From Mixia osmundae IAM 14324 (taxonomy: Eukaryota > Basidiomycota > Mixiomycetes > Mixiales > Mixiaceae): DNA of 64,000 bases. The stretch covers positions 1 to 64,000 of the forward strand of contig NW_014575550.1 in NCBI RefSeq assembly GCF_000708205.1, read 5' to 3'. Shown in pieces: positions 47,483 to 57,927 of the stretch. A program made the translations under genes and the position numbers. Numbering within the stretch: the stretch's first letter is position 1; every line of letters starts with the position of its first letter. The notes beneath the pieces were generated by a model that made no database searches, had not been told where the DNA came from, and saw only the letters and a list, made by a program, of their open reading frames with translations.

Positions 47483-48744
47483 ATGGTCAAGCACTCGCGC
47501 AACAGCACAGCTCGACAGTACCTCTCGCAAGTCTCGAGCATGTCAATGTGATCGCGATAGTCTGATCAGCAGGCATTGACAGAAACCATGAGCGGAACAT
47601 CAAGCACTATGGCACTCAGACCGAAAGACTCGGCGCCGACTCGATGCGCAACTTTGACGCCTGTGCGCTGTGTCTCCAACGAGCAAGAGATCCACGATCG
47701 TGCACACAGGGCCATCTCTTCTGCCACGAATGTATCGTCAACTCGCTCCTGACCCAGAAGAAAGAGGCCAAACGACAACAGCTAGTCGTCCAACGAGTGC
47801 GAGAGCAAGAAGAGCAAGAACAAGCGGAAGCAAGATCAAAGGCCAGAGCGAGAGTCTTGGCCGAATTCGAACAATCGCAGAGTACACGAGGGATAGGCAA
47901 ATCTAGTTCTGCGACCTCAACGCCCGCCCCTAGTACTTCGACTAGTCTCGCGATCGAGGCACCGCCGGCTGATGAAAAGAGTACAAAGAGGAAATTCAAG
48001 GTCGAGCAGGGAGACATAGACCAACTACAGCGCGAAGCGGAGGATCAGGCTCTTGCGCAGATCGCAATCGAACAGAATAATCGCAGAAAGGACAAGCTGC
48101 CGTCATTCTGGCTCGTATGTCTGCCCCAATCTAGCGCCTCACTATACTGACGAGCGCATGTAGCCTTCTCTGACGCCTGCAGCCAAGCCGACACGATTGC
48201 CTGATGTACCTCAGCAGACAGTCTGTCATTGTACCAAGCCGCCTCATCCCCTCAGTCTGAAAGACCTGTTCGAAGTCAGGTTCACTGCTGCGAACGACAA
48301 CGGCGAGACGTCAGGCAGTGCAACGACCGCCAGCGAGTCGTCTTTCATCTGCGGACCATGTCGACGGACGATAACGCAAAATACAAAAGTGTTTGCACAC
48401 AGACCTTGCGGACATGTGATATGGTAGGACAGCAAATGGGTTGCGTATAGACTGCTCATCCTTGTGCTGCTGCTACAGCCAAACGTGCACTGTTACGCTC
48501 TCACGCCCATCAGGCCAATGCCCACAATGCGACACGCCGTTGATCATCGAGTCCAAATCATCGAAATCGAAGAAGAGTTCTGAAAAAGTGGATCAGCCTT
48601 TGCCTGCGACCATACTGGAGCTCTCTAGGGAAGGGACAGGATATGCAGCTGGCGGCGTAGCAGAAGTAAGCTCGACACTTTGCATTGCTCTGTGCTTATT
48701 GCTGCTCTCAGGCGAAGCGCTTCGATCTGCCATTTCAAGGCTAG
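47483..48744 (+). CDS. NOSIP-like RING/U-box protein
   Basis: Five exons (47483-47517, 47583-48114, 48164-48423, 48479-48665, 48712-48744) encode 348 residues. NOSIP relatives are nuclear E3-like, spliceosome-associated proteins. The N-terminus MVKHSRNSTARQNHERNIKHYGTQTERLG matches the family opening. A RING-like N-terminal box (CALCLQRARDPRSCTQGHLFCHECI) is followed by a coiled-coil KKEAKRQQL.. region. A PSFWLPSLTP motif follows, and a C-terminal box FICGPCRR..AHRPCGHVICQTC..GQCPQCDTPL. The end GTGYAAGGVAEAKRFDLPFQG is family-typical. Gene lies 189 bases downstream of the acyl-CoA dehydrogenase on the same strand. Confidence 0.88.
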
Positions 48745-49627
48745 CTGTGCAACCAGAGAATGCATAGATTCATGCTTGCATAGATGTCGAGTCATTCAAT
48801 ATTGACCTCGATCGAGTAAATGCAAACGATAGAGACACAAATGACAAAAGACTCTGCGCATTTGACGGTGCGCCGCCGGTTCTCGACCTCTGTGAACAGA
48901 AGGAGCTCCGACGTGTCATTCTTGGCCAATACCAGGACACGAATCTATGAGAATTGGAGATCCAATGTCAGAAAGAGGCCGTCTTGTAGGAACTTCGCGT
49001 CTGCGCATGTGACGGCTTGTTCGCCTTGCGGACGTCACCGGAGATGCACTTGGACTCTTCGGTAGCGTTCGCTAGCCCGGCCAAGACGTCAGCTGATCAG
49101 CAGCAAAGGGATATCGTCTCGACTACTATCTATCGACGGTCAAGGCTTTCGCTCGTGCTGATAGCGAAAGTCGGACTTTTCGAGTCTTTGCCGTTTTAAT
49201 GAGCGCAAGATCTGTAAGGTATGTAGATCCCAGCTGATAAGACGGCATGCTTCCAAGCTGTGTGTCGTCCTGCAGAATGAGCTGACAGGAGTGAGGCGAA
49301 GTCGTGCAGGCTAGTGCTGAGCGCAGGACGTCCACTGCTGTTCACGCGCCCACAGGACGATAGACAGGCTCGAGATTTTGATGATTGTGAGTCAATCGGG
49401 TAATGCATGCCATACCATTGCTCGTGCGGTAAGACAGCGACCTTTGGAGAGACCTTTGGCATTTGTCTTGGCCATTTATAATATCATTTTGACCCCTTGC
49501 AGCCATGGATTGACTCAATTCTGCAGAGCAGAAGAGACGGGTGGGCAGAAGAGGCTTCGAATGGGCCTTGGATATTGTTCATCGCTCGAGCGCAGACAGT
49601 GTTTGGGAGACGTCGATGCATTGTTCA
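48745..49627. other. Intergenic, uncertain small frames
   Basis: Two modest minus-strand frames (49196-49462 and 49126-49335) and a plus-strand frame 48820-49065; none shows a domain, and I could not connect them by plausible introns. A stretch near 49480 on the minus strand reads MAKTNAKGLSKGRCLTA, which could begin a very small gene, but no 3' exon is convincing. Confidence 0.4.
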
Positions 49628-50596
49628 CTAAGGAGGCGTGTGGCCGATGAGAGTAAGCCAGTCTTTCGCTATGGGTGCATAAGGCTCTTCGAGCGTCGAA
49701 GCGCGGAGAAAGCTTCGCGTAGCTGTGTTGATGAGTGCATACTGACCAGCTTGGAGCAAGTGCTCCATCAGGGATGGTGCGGCTTCGCTATCTTCGTCCA
49801 TGTCGTCGGAATCATCGACACGGTCCGCTGCTTGTTGGGCCAGGTAGAGGCTGATATATCCCGCGTAGAGATGGAGCAGACCCGAGTCGATGAAAGGCTC
49901 AGAGGGCAGATACAGTTCTAGTTCGGCAAGCGCATCATCGAAGCGCTCGATGCCGGGCATGATGAGCACTTGTATCCTTTCGCATAGGAACGAGATTCGC
50001 TGCGCGCTGTATGTTAGGCGAGCCTTGCTGCAGGAGCGTACGTGTATGACGCACTTCCTCCGGCTTCTTTGATTGAGCAAACAGCTCTTTGAGAAGACGA
50101 ACTTGCTGCTCGCCCTGTGCGACGTTGAGTGAGGCGCTGTTGTGAGAGACAAGGAGCAAGCTGATCTGCCACATTGCACGCAGATCGACCTCGTCACAGC
50201 CGACTAAGACCGTCCAGACCCTGCTAGCTCGAGCAAGATCGCCTCTTTGGATGAGCATGTGACAAATGTCATACATTCGCCTTATATGAGCCTAAACCAG
50301 CTCGAGTCAGCTTGAAATCAAATTTTTGCAAAATCAGGAGCTCTGACCAGTCGAAGTGATTTTTCGGGGTCTATAGACACTTGATCTTTGCTGTACTGTT
50401 TGTACGTGCTAGGAACAAAGGTGTGCTGGATCGCGTGACCCTTTGGCTGGGCATTCGAAGCGAGCAATAGCACTTTCTCATCTTGGCCTCGTTCATGCTC
50501 GCCAAGGTACTCGTTCGGCTGCGGCGGTCTGCTAGCAGGCCAATGACTTGGACGAGTGGGTAGAGGCGCCTCACCCTTGACGCCAGGCTCAGGCAT
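49628..50596 (-). CDS. Rrn11/TAF1A-like Pol I initiation factor
   Basis: Three exons (50596-50348, 50291-50055, 49999-49628; introns 56 and 55 bases) encode 285 residues. The helical repeat region opens AHIRRMYDICHMLIQRGDLARASRVWTVLVGCDEVDLRAMWQ, the hallmark of fungal Rrn11, a core-factor subunit for RNA polymerase I. It continues RISFLCERIQVLI, ALAELELYLPSEPF, an acidic loop (DDSDDMDEDSE) and ends in a helix with WLTLIGHTPP. The N-terminal 80 residues are Pro-rich. Assignment rests on the RGDLARA-type block and helical repeat pattern recalled from the family, so it is moderate. Confidence 0.7.
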
Positions 50597-52305
50597 AAGC
50601 CATCAGCGTCTGGGGTGATCGAAGACAGGTAGCGAGAGCAATTTTGAGACTTTGGTGTCGACGTGTCAACTTGTCGTCCAATGCGTCTGCGCGCGTCTGC
50701 CGGCCTCCTATCTACCCAGCTTCAGCAAGTCTTTTGCTCAGTACTTTGTCATCACCATACGTTTGGATCCACACCTGCGGGCACTCTGTCTTCGCTAAAT
50801 CACGCGACACGCTTCCTTCATCGATCAGACAGCCAGAGCTCACGGTACCTTGCTCGCTTTCGCGCTTTCTGTTGACAAGATGGCCGAGAAGCCATCGTAA
50901 GCATGGCCTCTCGAGACCTGGCTTGATGTCACCGAATACATGGGCAAGATCGAACTCCGTCAGCTTGCACAATGCTCTCAATGAATGCATGCCATCGCTT
51001 GAACGCGGCTCCTCTCATATGCCGAAATCAGCTTCAGCGGTCAGCCCGAGCATGTACATTTCTTGGCACACAGCGCAGGATTGTGCTTGAAGCTGCGTAG
51101 ACTCACTCTGCGACTGTGCGTACCTGCACACCTTATCGACGCTCGCAGTCAGTGATTCACCAAATGCACAGTGTCGCTCAGACTGTGCACCGACAGACCG
51201 ACCATGAACGTCAGAAGAATCGGAAATTTGGGCGATGAGGATACGCCCGATGCGATGATAGACTTACTGCACGATCTGCCACATCATATGCCCGAGCTCA
51301 CTGGCTGGCCTTTCGGCATTCGATCGGTACGCGCTCTATGCCTGGGACACGCAATCACCCAGCTTCACTTATCCTGCGCCACGCATGCGACGCTCAAGGC
51401 TTTGAATGCGCTCATAGAGAACGAAGCCTCTCTCTCGTCAGCCTGTACATATTCGCACTCAGCTTGATTGACTCGAGTGCCGATAAGGTTGAAGAAAGTT
51501 AGTGCTTACTCATAGCCGCCATTCCCAATTCGTCCATGAGGCCCAAATCTCTACGCGTCAGCGGCAGCAAACATGGTGATGGCGGGCAGGTCGGTCGTGA
51601 GCGCCCAGAAGACTATATGCACGACTACATAGTGGCAAGATGCCTCTAGAATTGATGATCGGCTGTCCTTGGAGTCGTTAGCGCTCAGCAGACACACGGG
51701 CTCTCGCCATATTATGTTCCACGTGAATTCGCTGCGCAACTTCCAGCGAGTCTGCCTCGAGCTCGCACTCAATGACAAGCACACCACAGATACAAGCCAT
51801 CACAAGTCTCGAGGCAGCAATCACGGCCATGCTGAACAGCCAAAGCCCTCTGCGCCTCCTGAGCACTGGTCACCATGCATGCTCGCGGCCTGACTGACTC
51901 AGCCACTGTATGGTCATTGGAAAGTCCATTGTCTTTCATCTTCACGAGCTCCTCTGCCAGCGTCTCAGATCACGCCTCCCGCAGTACTGGTCACAAAGGA
52001 AGAGGGTCGTCGGGCTCCCCTAGCGTAACTTTGTCAGACGTCGGTCCTCGACGCGTCTGGCATTGGCTCGGGCAATCGCACTAGCGTCAATTTTCTGATC
52101 ACTGGCCGACCTTCAAGCCACCCACTCATCGATCCAAGAGGGCAAAATAACAGGCTCATCCCGCGCGTTTGCTGAAGATGTCTGCTGCCGAATTTCTCGC
52201 TCATCTAGAGTACGTCAACGTCGAAGCTCGCCAAGTCTACGGCGCTTAGCTCGACCTGATTTGGACTCGAACCTACGTGCTCTCTGTACCACACGCAGTC
52301 TGTGG
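50597..52305. other. Poorly resolved stretch; possible minus-strand fragment
   Basis: No gene passes my tests. On the minus strand near 51550-51412 the pieces 51550-51510 and 51442-51412, joined by a 67-base GT-AG intron, encode RFGPHGRIGNGGYELTRERL.. ending RSL, which reads like a real C-terminus. I could not find the upstream exons. A minus-strand frame at 50712-50990 (92 codons) is another candidate without domain support. Confidence 0.4.
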
Positions 52306-53420
52306 CTACCTGCCATTCCGCGCGACAAAGTGTGCAATGGCCTTAGGGTCTGACATGACTTGAGTACTGAGCGGAGCCAGACCAGCTGCCTCCCGGCGCG
52401 ACTCGAATAGTCTCAAAGACCGTGCCGGGCTCGAGCGCGACGAATCGGTTCCTGGGTCAATGTCAATCTTGAGGCTCGCAGACGTGTGAGAGACGTACCA
52501 AGTATCATGACCAAAGTCTTCAATTCGTGCGTCTCTGCCTGGTTGCCAGACGAGGAAATTGGCCAATCCGGGTGCCGAGACATCGATAGCTGTTGCGCCT
52601 TGACGCAGCGATGCGGACTTGGGCGTAGAGACATATTTGTAGATGTTGTTGACCGGAAGCCCATCGGGGAAGGTCAGTGCTCCTTTCTGAACACGTTCGA
52701 CGTTGTTCGCCGTCTGATCAAGATAATGCAAACCTTCCACGCCAGAAACGACGGCATCCGTTGCGTTGTCCACTGCTACGTATGCATGAAGAGCGGGCGT
52801 GATATGCAGAGCAGGAGCTTGGGGATCCCGTGCAGGATTGGTAGCGGTCAAGGTCAGGTTGATCGTGTTTGGAGAAGTGACATTGACGGTGTATCGCAGC
52901 TTGAAGTCTGGCGTGTACATGATTCTGCTGTACTCGTTGCTCTCCAGTTCGAAAGCGAGCGAATCAGTTGGCACTGCATCCGGCACATACTTCCATGTCA
53001 TGTTGAAGGCCGGCCCATGAGAAGTATACTTCTTTGTGTATTGCTCATCATCGATTGTGATCTGCGCCGAGATTGTCAGCATGACTCACTTAGTACCGTT
53101 TGCACACGAACGTCGTGACTCCAGGCAGGGAAGCAAATGGGGATTCCGCCACGCGCGGGGGTGTGAGGCCTCGCTACTTTGGCGTTGAACAGATGGTTGC
53201 TTGCAGTTGCTTGTGTGATGTCGCTAGTCCATTCTCGTACGTTCGCGCCCAGCAGGTCAACCACGACTCTCGTGCCGTATCGAGACGACGTAAGCGTGAC
53301 TTGTTTGTCTGTCACTTTGATGCTCGGCGCAGCAAGCACGGCGTCTGCACGACCGCGATGCGAATGACGAGCTGATGTCAAGCTGAGGGCACCCAGTACG
53401 ACCACCATAAGCCAGACCAT
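52306..53420 (-). CDS. Secreted hexose-phosphate epimerase-like protein
   Basis: Two exons (53420-53097, 53061-52306; 35-base intron) encode 359 residues. It belongs to the aldose/glucose-6-phosphate 1-epimerase fold (YMR099C type). Blocks are RGGIPICFPAW, YTSHGPAFNMTW, ITPALHAYVAV with the catalytic His, and VSGVEGLHYLDQ. Unlike cytosolic family members it starts with a signal peptide (MVWLMVVVLGALSLTSA), so it should be secreted. The usual HG.AR motif reads HGPAFNMTW, with Phe where the conserved Arg sits, so phosphate binding may be lost. Several N-X-S/T sites fit a secreted glycoprotein. The intron is short; without it the frame stops. Confidence 0.8.
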
Positions 53421-54012
53421 GATGTTTGGGTTGGCCGAAGGGAGCGTACGAGCGCAGGCCTAGTCTCACACGGAGCCTGCGGCGTTCCGCGATCGCACAT
53501 GAATGTCACGCAGATACTCTGAGCGATGCAGCAGTTTGATTTGGCTTCGACCCTTGCACAAACGCAGGACTCGATGGTGACGCTGGCAGGAGCAAAGGCC
53601 TTCAGATGCAGCTGTCGACGTTGCAGAGAAGCACTCTGTTTGATTGCTCAAAGGGGTTCAGATGGAGGCTATTGAGCTTGTCTGAGTTTGTGTGTCTAGA
53701 CATCGCAAACTTGTTGAAGTACAATGAGATCTGTCGGTTGCAACCTTTTGACTTGCGCCGACTTGTGCATAGCCCGAACGCGAGTAGCCATTCGACAGGC
53801 TCAAGAAACTTGGCGGTCACGACAGAGCGGCGGGCAGACAAGGCCCCAAAATGTGGCGGACACTGCATCGATAGACCATGGCCGGTGATGCCGACGAACA
53901 GACTGAGACTCAGAAGGAAGTCGATGAGGAAGGGAGGATCTGTCCAGCGTCCACATGACGTCTGCGCTATCGAACAAGAGCTGTCGCGTTCGATTGCCAC
54001 TCGTCGAATCGC
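53421..54012. other. Intergenic, no gene seen
   Basis: Opposing frames at 53602-54000 (-) and 53606-54016 (+) overlap fully; neither shows family features. The minus one has a hydrophobic stretch but no other support. Confidence 0.45.
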
Positions 54013-54861
54013 TTGACAATGAGAGTGCTCTCGAGGGATGAAGCGCAGGTACTGCCCGTGAGCACGGTCACCACGAGTGCGCCGCTCAGGCGATCAGCGA
54101 ATCCGTGGAAACGACGAGCAGCCGGCATCGCCAGCGAGTCGCCATCCGAAAGGATTCGACGCCAGAGCTGTCTTTTGCTCAACAAGCTAGCTTCTCAGAA
54201 CTTTGGGAGCATCTCAACCCACATCATCGATCTCTCAGCCGAGTGTCTGGCTCAAGTGCTCGATTTGGTACTCGACAAAGCATGCGATGAGCATCAGTAT
54301 AGCGCCTTGTTCGCGCGACTCGTTCGGCGCCTTGCAGATCGGCATCCGGCCATCACGTGCCCCGATGAGGTCCTCAGCATAGAGCGTATATGTACTCGTC
54401 GGCTCCACGAAAGTCAGAACACGCTCGAGAGTATGCGAAAGTGGAAGCCGATCATGTTCTCAGACGCCTACTACTCACTGCAGAAAGCAAGGCGACACTA
54501 CTTTGGTCTGATCATCTTCATCGTCGAGCTCTACAAGACCGAGCTTGTAGATAAAAGCTTTTTGTATGATTGCGCCGTCCGCATGCGGCCCGCACAGCAA
54601 GATCTGGCTGAATACAGAGTCGAGGCTACGTGTCGATTTTTGACGCACCTACTGGCTCTGAAGCTGCCCATCGAGGACCTCCTGGTCCCACTGCAATCAC
54701 ACTCCTCTACCATTCTACCTGTCAGACTAAAATGCATGATTGAGGTAGGCCCGCTTTCAATCGTCAGAGTACAGGCTAAGCTCATCACGCTATTCAGGAC
54801 ATTTGCGATGCCGCCACACAACCATGATCTAATACTCTACAAGACCCCTTCACAAGCATAG
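54013..54861 (+). CDS. Intronless MIF4G-domain protein, eIF4G-like
   Basis: A single exon of 282 residues. It matches the central region of eIF4G: RRSANPWKRR, then LLLNKLASQNFGSISTHIIDLS, QVLDLVLDKACDEHQYSALFARLVRRL, KARRHYFGLIIFIVELYKTELV and EATCRFLTHLLALKL. The MIF4G domain binds eIF4A. Family eIF4G proteins are far longer, with eIF4E- and PABP-binding parts before and MA3/W2-type parts after; none is present here. Lack of introns in an intron-rich neighbourhood and the truncated, divergent sequence suggest an old retroposed copy that may still be expressed. Start Met uncertain (MTM..). Its stop is 31 bases from the Eri1-like stop. Confidence 0.75.
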   Translation: MTMRVLSRDEAQVLPVSTVTTSAPLRRSANPWKRRAAGIASESPSERIRRQSCLLLNKLASQNFGSISTHIIDLSAECLAQVLDLVLDKACDEHQYSALFARLVRRLADRHPAITCPDEVLSIERICTRRLHESQNTLESMRKWKPIMFSDAYYSLQKARRHYFGLIIFIVELYKTELVDKSFLYDCAVRMRPAQQDLAEYRVEATCRFLTHLLALKLPIEDLLVPLQSHSSTILPVRLKCMIEVGPLSIVRVQAKLITLFRTFAMPPHNHDLILYKTPSQA

Positions 54862-54892
54862 AAACAATGTCACCCTCAGTGTCTTCTCGTCA

Positions 54893-56206
54893 TCACATTC
54901 TGGCCGTCGGCGCCTGCCCGGCATGTGCTGTCGAAGTAGTCACTGGCCAGATGATGTGTCGCGATCTCGAGCGACTTTGCCATGGCCAGCGATTGTTGGG
55001 AATCGATCTTGGCAATTCGTGCAGAGTAGGGATGAGGATCCAGCCAATGTCGGCGAACCCCATGACGACGCGCGCCTAGCCCCTTGCATCAGTAGAGTCT
55101 CCAAAGGTCAGAGCATGTTGTACATACTGTATTACGCGTATCAGCACGGCCAGAGTGTTGACGACCTTCGAAAGGCGGCAGGCCGAGCGCGTCGAGCAGA
55201 CTCGGAACATCCATACGATCCGGCTTGCGGTGAGGTATACGCAGCGCTCTGGCGCTGTCTAGCTTGGGCTGGATCTTGAAGTACGTTGCTGCACAAAGGC
55301 GCAGATCGATGTAGCGCTCGGTCATCATGGGCGGTACTGAAACGCCATTGATCCAGCAAGTCTTTGGAACAAAATCGCGCAGATCCCTGCTGAAAGTTCA
55401 GCACGGAACACAGCACCGGGTCCGGGAAGAACGCACCAAGGGCCGTCAGTGATGAAGCAGCTTTTGAGCTTGCCCTTGCCCTGGATGCCATGTGCAAGCA
55501 CCCAGTCGCTCAGCAGTTTGAGCGCCTCGCGCCAAGATGGAGCCCGATCGACTTGGGCTTGACTGATCCCCGTCAGATCCTCGCAGTACTTGCTCAGCGT
55601 CTTGTTCCACGTTGGCTGCACGTACGTATGGAACTCTGCATGTACATAGAGCTCCCACTCGTTCAGGATCTTTTTGAGCGTTCGACGCGGTTCGCACTTG
55701 CGCCAGCGCAGCATCGTTATTGGAAGCTCGATGATCTCGTTGGGGAACGTGTAGCCTGCACCGTCTTCGCACGTTGCCTCGACATCGCAGACGAGGTAGG
55801 CATCATAGTCCACGCATTCAGGACGCGTTACACCGGGCATAGGCTCCATGATCTTGTTCTTCCGGCGCTCGTCTCGGGCAGCCAGGGATAGATTTGCAAA
55901 GGTTCTGATTATGTGCGGTTCGGTGCTTTGCTGGTCCTCAGGCAGCAACTTTCCGCGACTACGATAGGCAACGTCTTTGTCGTCGCCTAGCACGATCTTG
56001 AGAGCGGGCGTATCTTGTCCTTCCATAACGATGCTAGTGCCCATGTGGATCTCGGTCGTCGGGAACTGACGCAGCTGTCGTCTCCGTTCGCCCCACACGC
56101 GCCATCTACTGATCTGATTGATAAGGCGATGACTCCACGTCAGCGCGCCAATCGATTCAATCGCGTGCCACGACACCAAGTGCACCAAGGCCGATATCCC
56201 TGTCAC
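54893..56206 (-). CDS. Eri1-like 3'-5' exonuclease
   Basis: Three exons (56206-55437, 55386-55128, 55075-54893; introns 50 and 52 bases) encode 403 residues. The DEDDh exonuclease blocks are YLVCDVEATCEDG (Asp and Glu), FPNEIIELPI, CFITDGPWDLRDF and FEGRQHSGRADTRNTARVV with the HSG.ADTRN signature of the third and fourth catalytic residues. Eri1-type nucleases trim 3' ends of small RNAs, histone mRNA or 5.8S rRNA. An N-terminal about 130-residue basic/acidic extension precedes the domain. The start could be the Met at 56044 (MGTSIVMEG). The last intron was placed by the ARVVMGFADIGWILIP continuation. Confidence 0.85.
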
Positions 56207-56293
56207 ATTGCAGCATTCCGCAGCTCGACGACGGATTGACCATCAAAATCAGATTGCACCCAAGAGCGGACGTTGCCAATTAGACATCCAAGT

Positions 56294-57820
56294 ATGGACG
56301 CACCATGGGTGAGTCGTGCCTACCTTGACGACGCCTATTGCTGACCTCGTGCTCATGTGCATAGCTCAAATGGATCACAGACCATGAGACTGAGCTCGTT
56401 GGTAAGCTCGCCGAAGCGGTCGCAATCCCATCCATCTCTGGCGATGCAAAGTTCAGACCGGAAGTGCATCGAATGATGAAATGGGTCGCTGATGAGCTCG
56501 AATCGCTCTCGGCTTCCGTCGAGATGCGCCCGCTCGGCGAGCATACAATGAACGGCGCAAAGCTTGAGCTTCCACCGATTGTGTTGGCGACAGTAGGCAC
56601 GGATCCCCGCAAGAAGACAATATTACTCTACGCGCACGCGGATGTACAGCCGGCCAGCTCGAAGGATAGCGGCTGGTCGGGCGAAGATCCGTTCGAGCTG
56701 AGACACGACAAAGCCACAGGAAGATTGTATGGCCGAGGATCGACAGACGACAAGGGACCGCTCGTAGGCTGGCTCAATGTCCTCAAAGCGCATGCCGAGA
56801 CCAAGACTGAGCTGCCAGTCAATTTGAAGTTTTGTATCGAGGGTATGGAAGAAAGTGGTTCAGAAGGGCTTGATGAGCTTGTCGAGAAGGAAGCCAAGAA
56901 GTACTTTGCAGGCACAGACGCAGTATGCATCTCGGACAACGTACGCTTGCAGCTTGCCATCATGCTTGGGTCTGATCGGACTACAGTACTGGCTCAATAC
57001 AACAAAACCAGCGCTGACATACGGCTTGCGAGGCATCGCATACTTTTTCTTGCATATCAATGGACCAGGATCTGATCTACACTCTGGTCTATTCGGCGCA
57101 ATGGCATCAGAGCCCATGGTCGATGTGGTTGCGCTGATGTCGAAGTTGGTTGATTCTTCCGGCAAGATCCTCGTGCCCGGATTGTTGGATCAAGTCGCAA
57201 AGCTCACGCCAGAAGAACGTAAACGCTACGAAGACCTAGACTTCTCAGCGAACGACATTTACGATGCTATTGGCTCAAAGACGACACTTTCAGACGACAA
57301 GGTCACTCTGCTTATGGCACGCATGCGTAACCCTTCGCTATCTCTGCACGGTATCGAAGGAGCTTTTGCAGAGCCAGGCAGCAAGACGGTCATTCCTTGC
57401 AAGGTCACGGGCAAGTTCTCAATTCGTCTCGTTCCGGACATGCAGCCCGAAAAGGTTGTCAGCCTCGTACGCGACCACCTCGAGACGGAGTTTGCCAAGC
57501 TCAACAGCAAGAATACAATGTCTGTCGAATGTGGACATGCAGCGAAAGCTTGGGTGGCCGACCCGACAGATGCAAACTTCACCGCAGCAGCAAAGGCCAT
57601 CAAGACAGTCTGGGGCGTCGACCCGCAGCTCACGCGAGAGGGCGGATCGATCCCTGTGACGCTAACGTTTGCTGATAACGTTGCGCCAACAATGCTCTTG
57701 CCGATGGGCCGATCTGATGACGGCGCTCATTCTGCGCCGGAAAAGCTAGACATATCCAACTACATCAAAGGAACGCAAGTACTCGGTCTGTACTTGCACG
57801 AAGCCGCAAAGCTGTTGTAG
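56294..57820 (+). CDS. DUG1: Cys-Gly metallodipeptidase Dug1-like (M20)
   Basis: Three exons (56294-56308, 56365-56940, 56987-57820) encode 474 residues. Dug1 hydrolyses Cys-Gly in glutathione breakdown. Zinc-binding blocks: LLYAHADVQP, GRGSTDDKGPL, CIEGMEESGSEGL. The dimerisation part has NYWLNTTKPALTYGLRG and HSGLFGAMASEPM, and the C-terminal lid LLPMGRSDDGAHSAPEKLD. Length agrees with yeast Dug1 (about 480). The first exon holds just MDAPW. Divergent to the Eri1-like gene (87 bases between starts) and convergent with the Trk gene. Confidence 0.92.
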
Positions 57821-57927
57821 CGCCCGCCTGTTGTTGCCATCCGACGTAAGTGCAACCAGCTGCGGTCCGAGCTGTCCTTTGCGTTCACGTTTGCGATCTA
57901 CAGCATACAACATCTCTCACACATGCT

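Noticed and set aside
53602-54016. Overlapping 130-codon frames on both strands
   Set aside because: Neither has domains, splice partners or a plausible promoter context; one is a shadow of the other.
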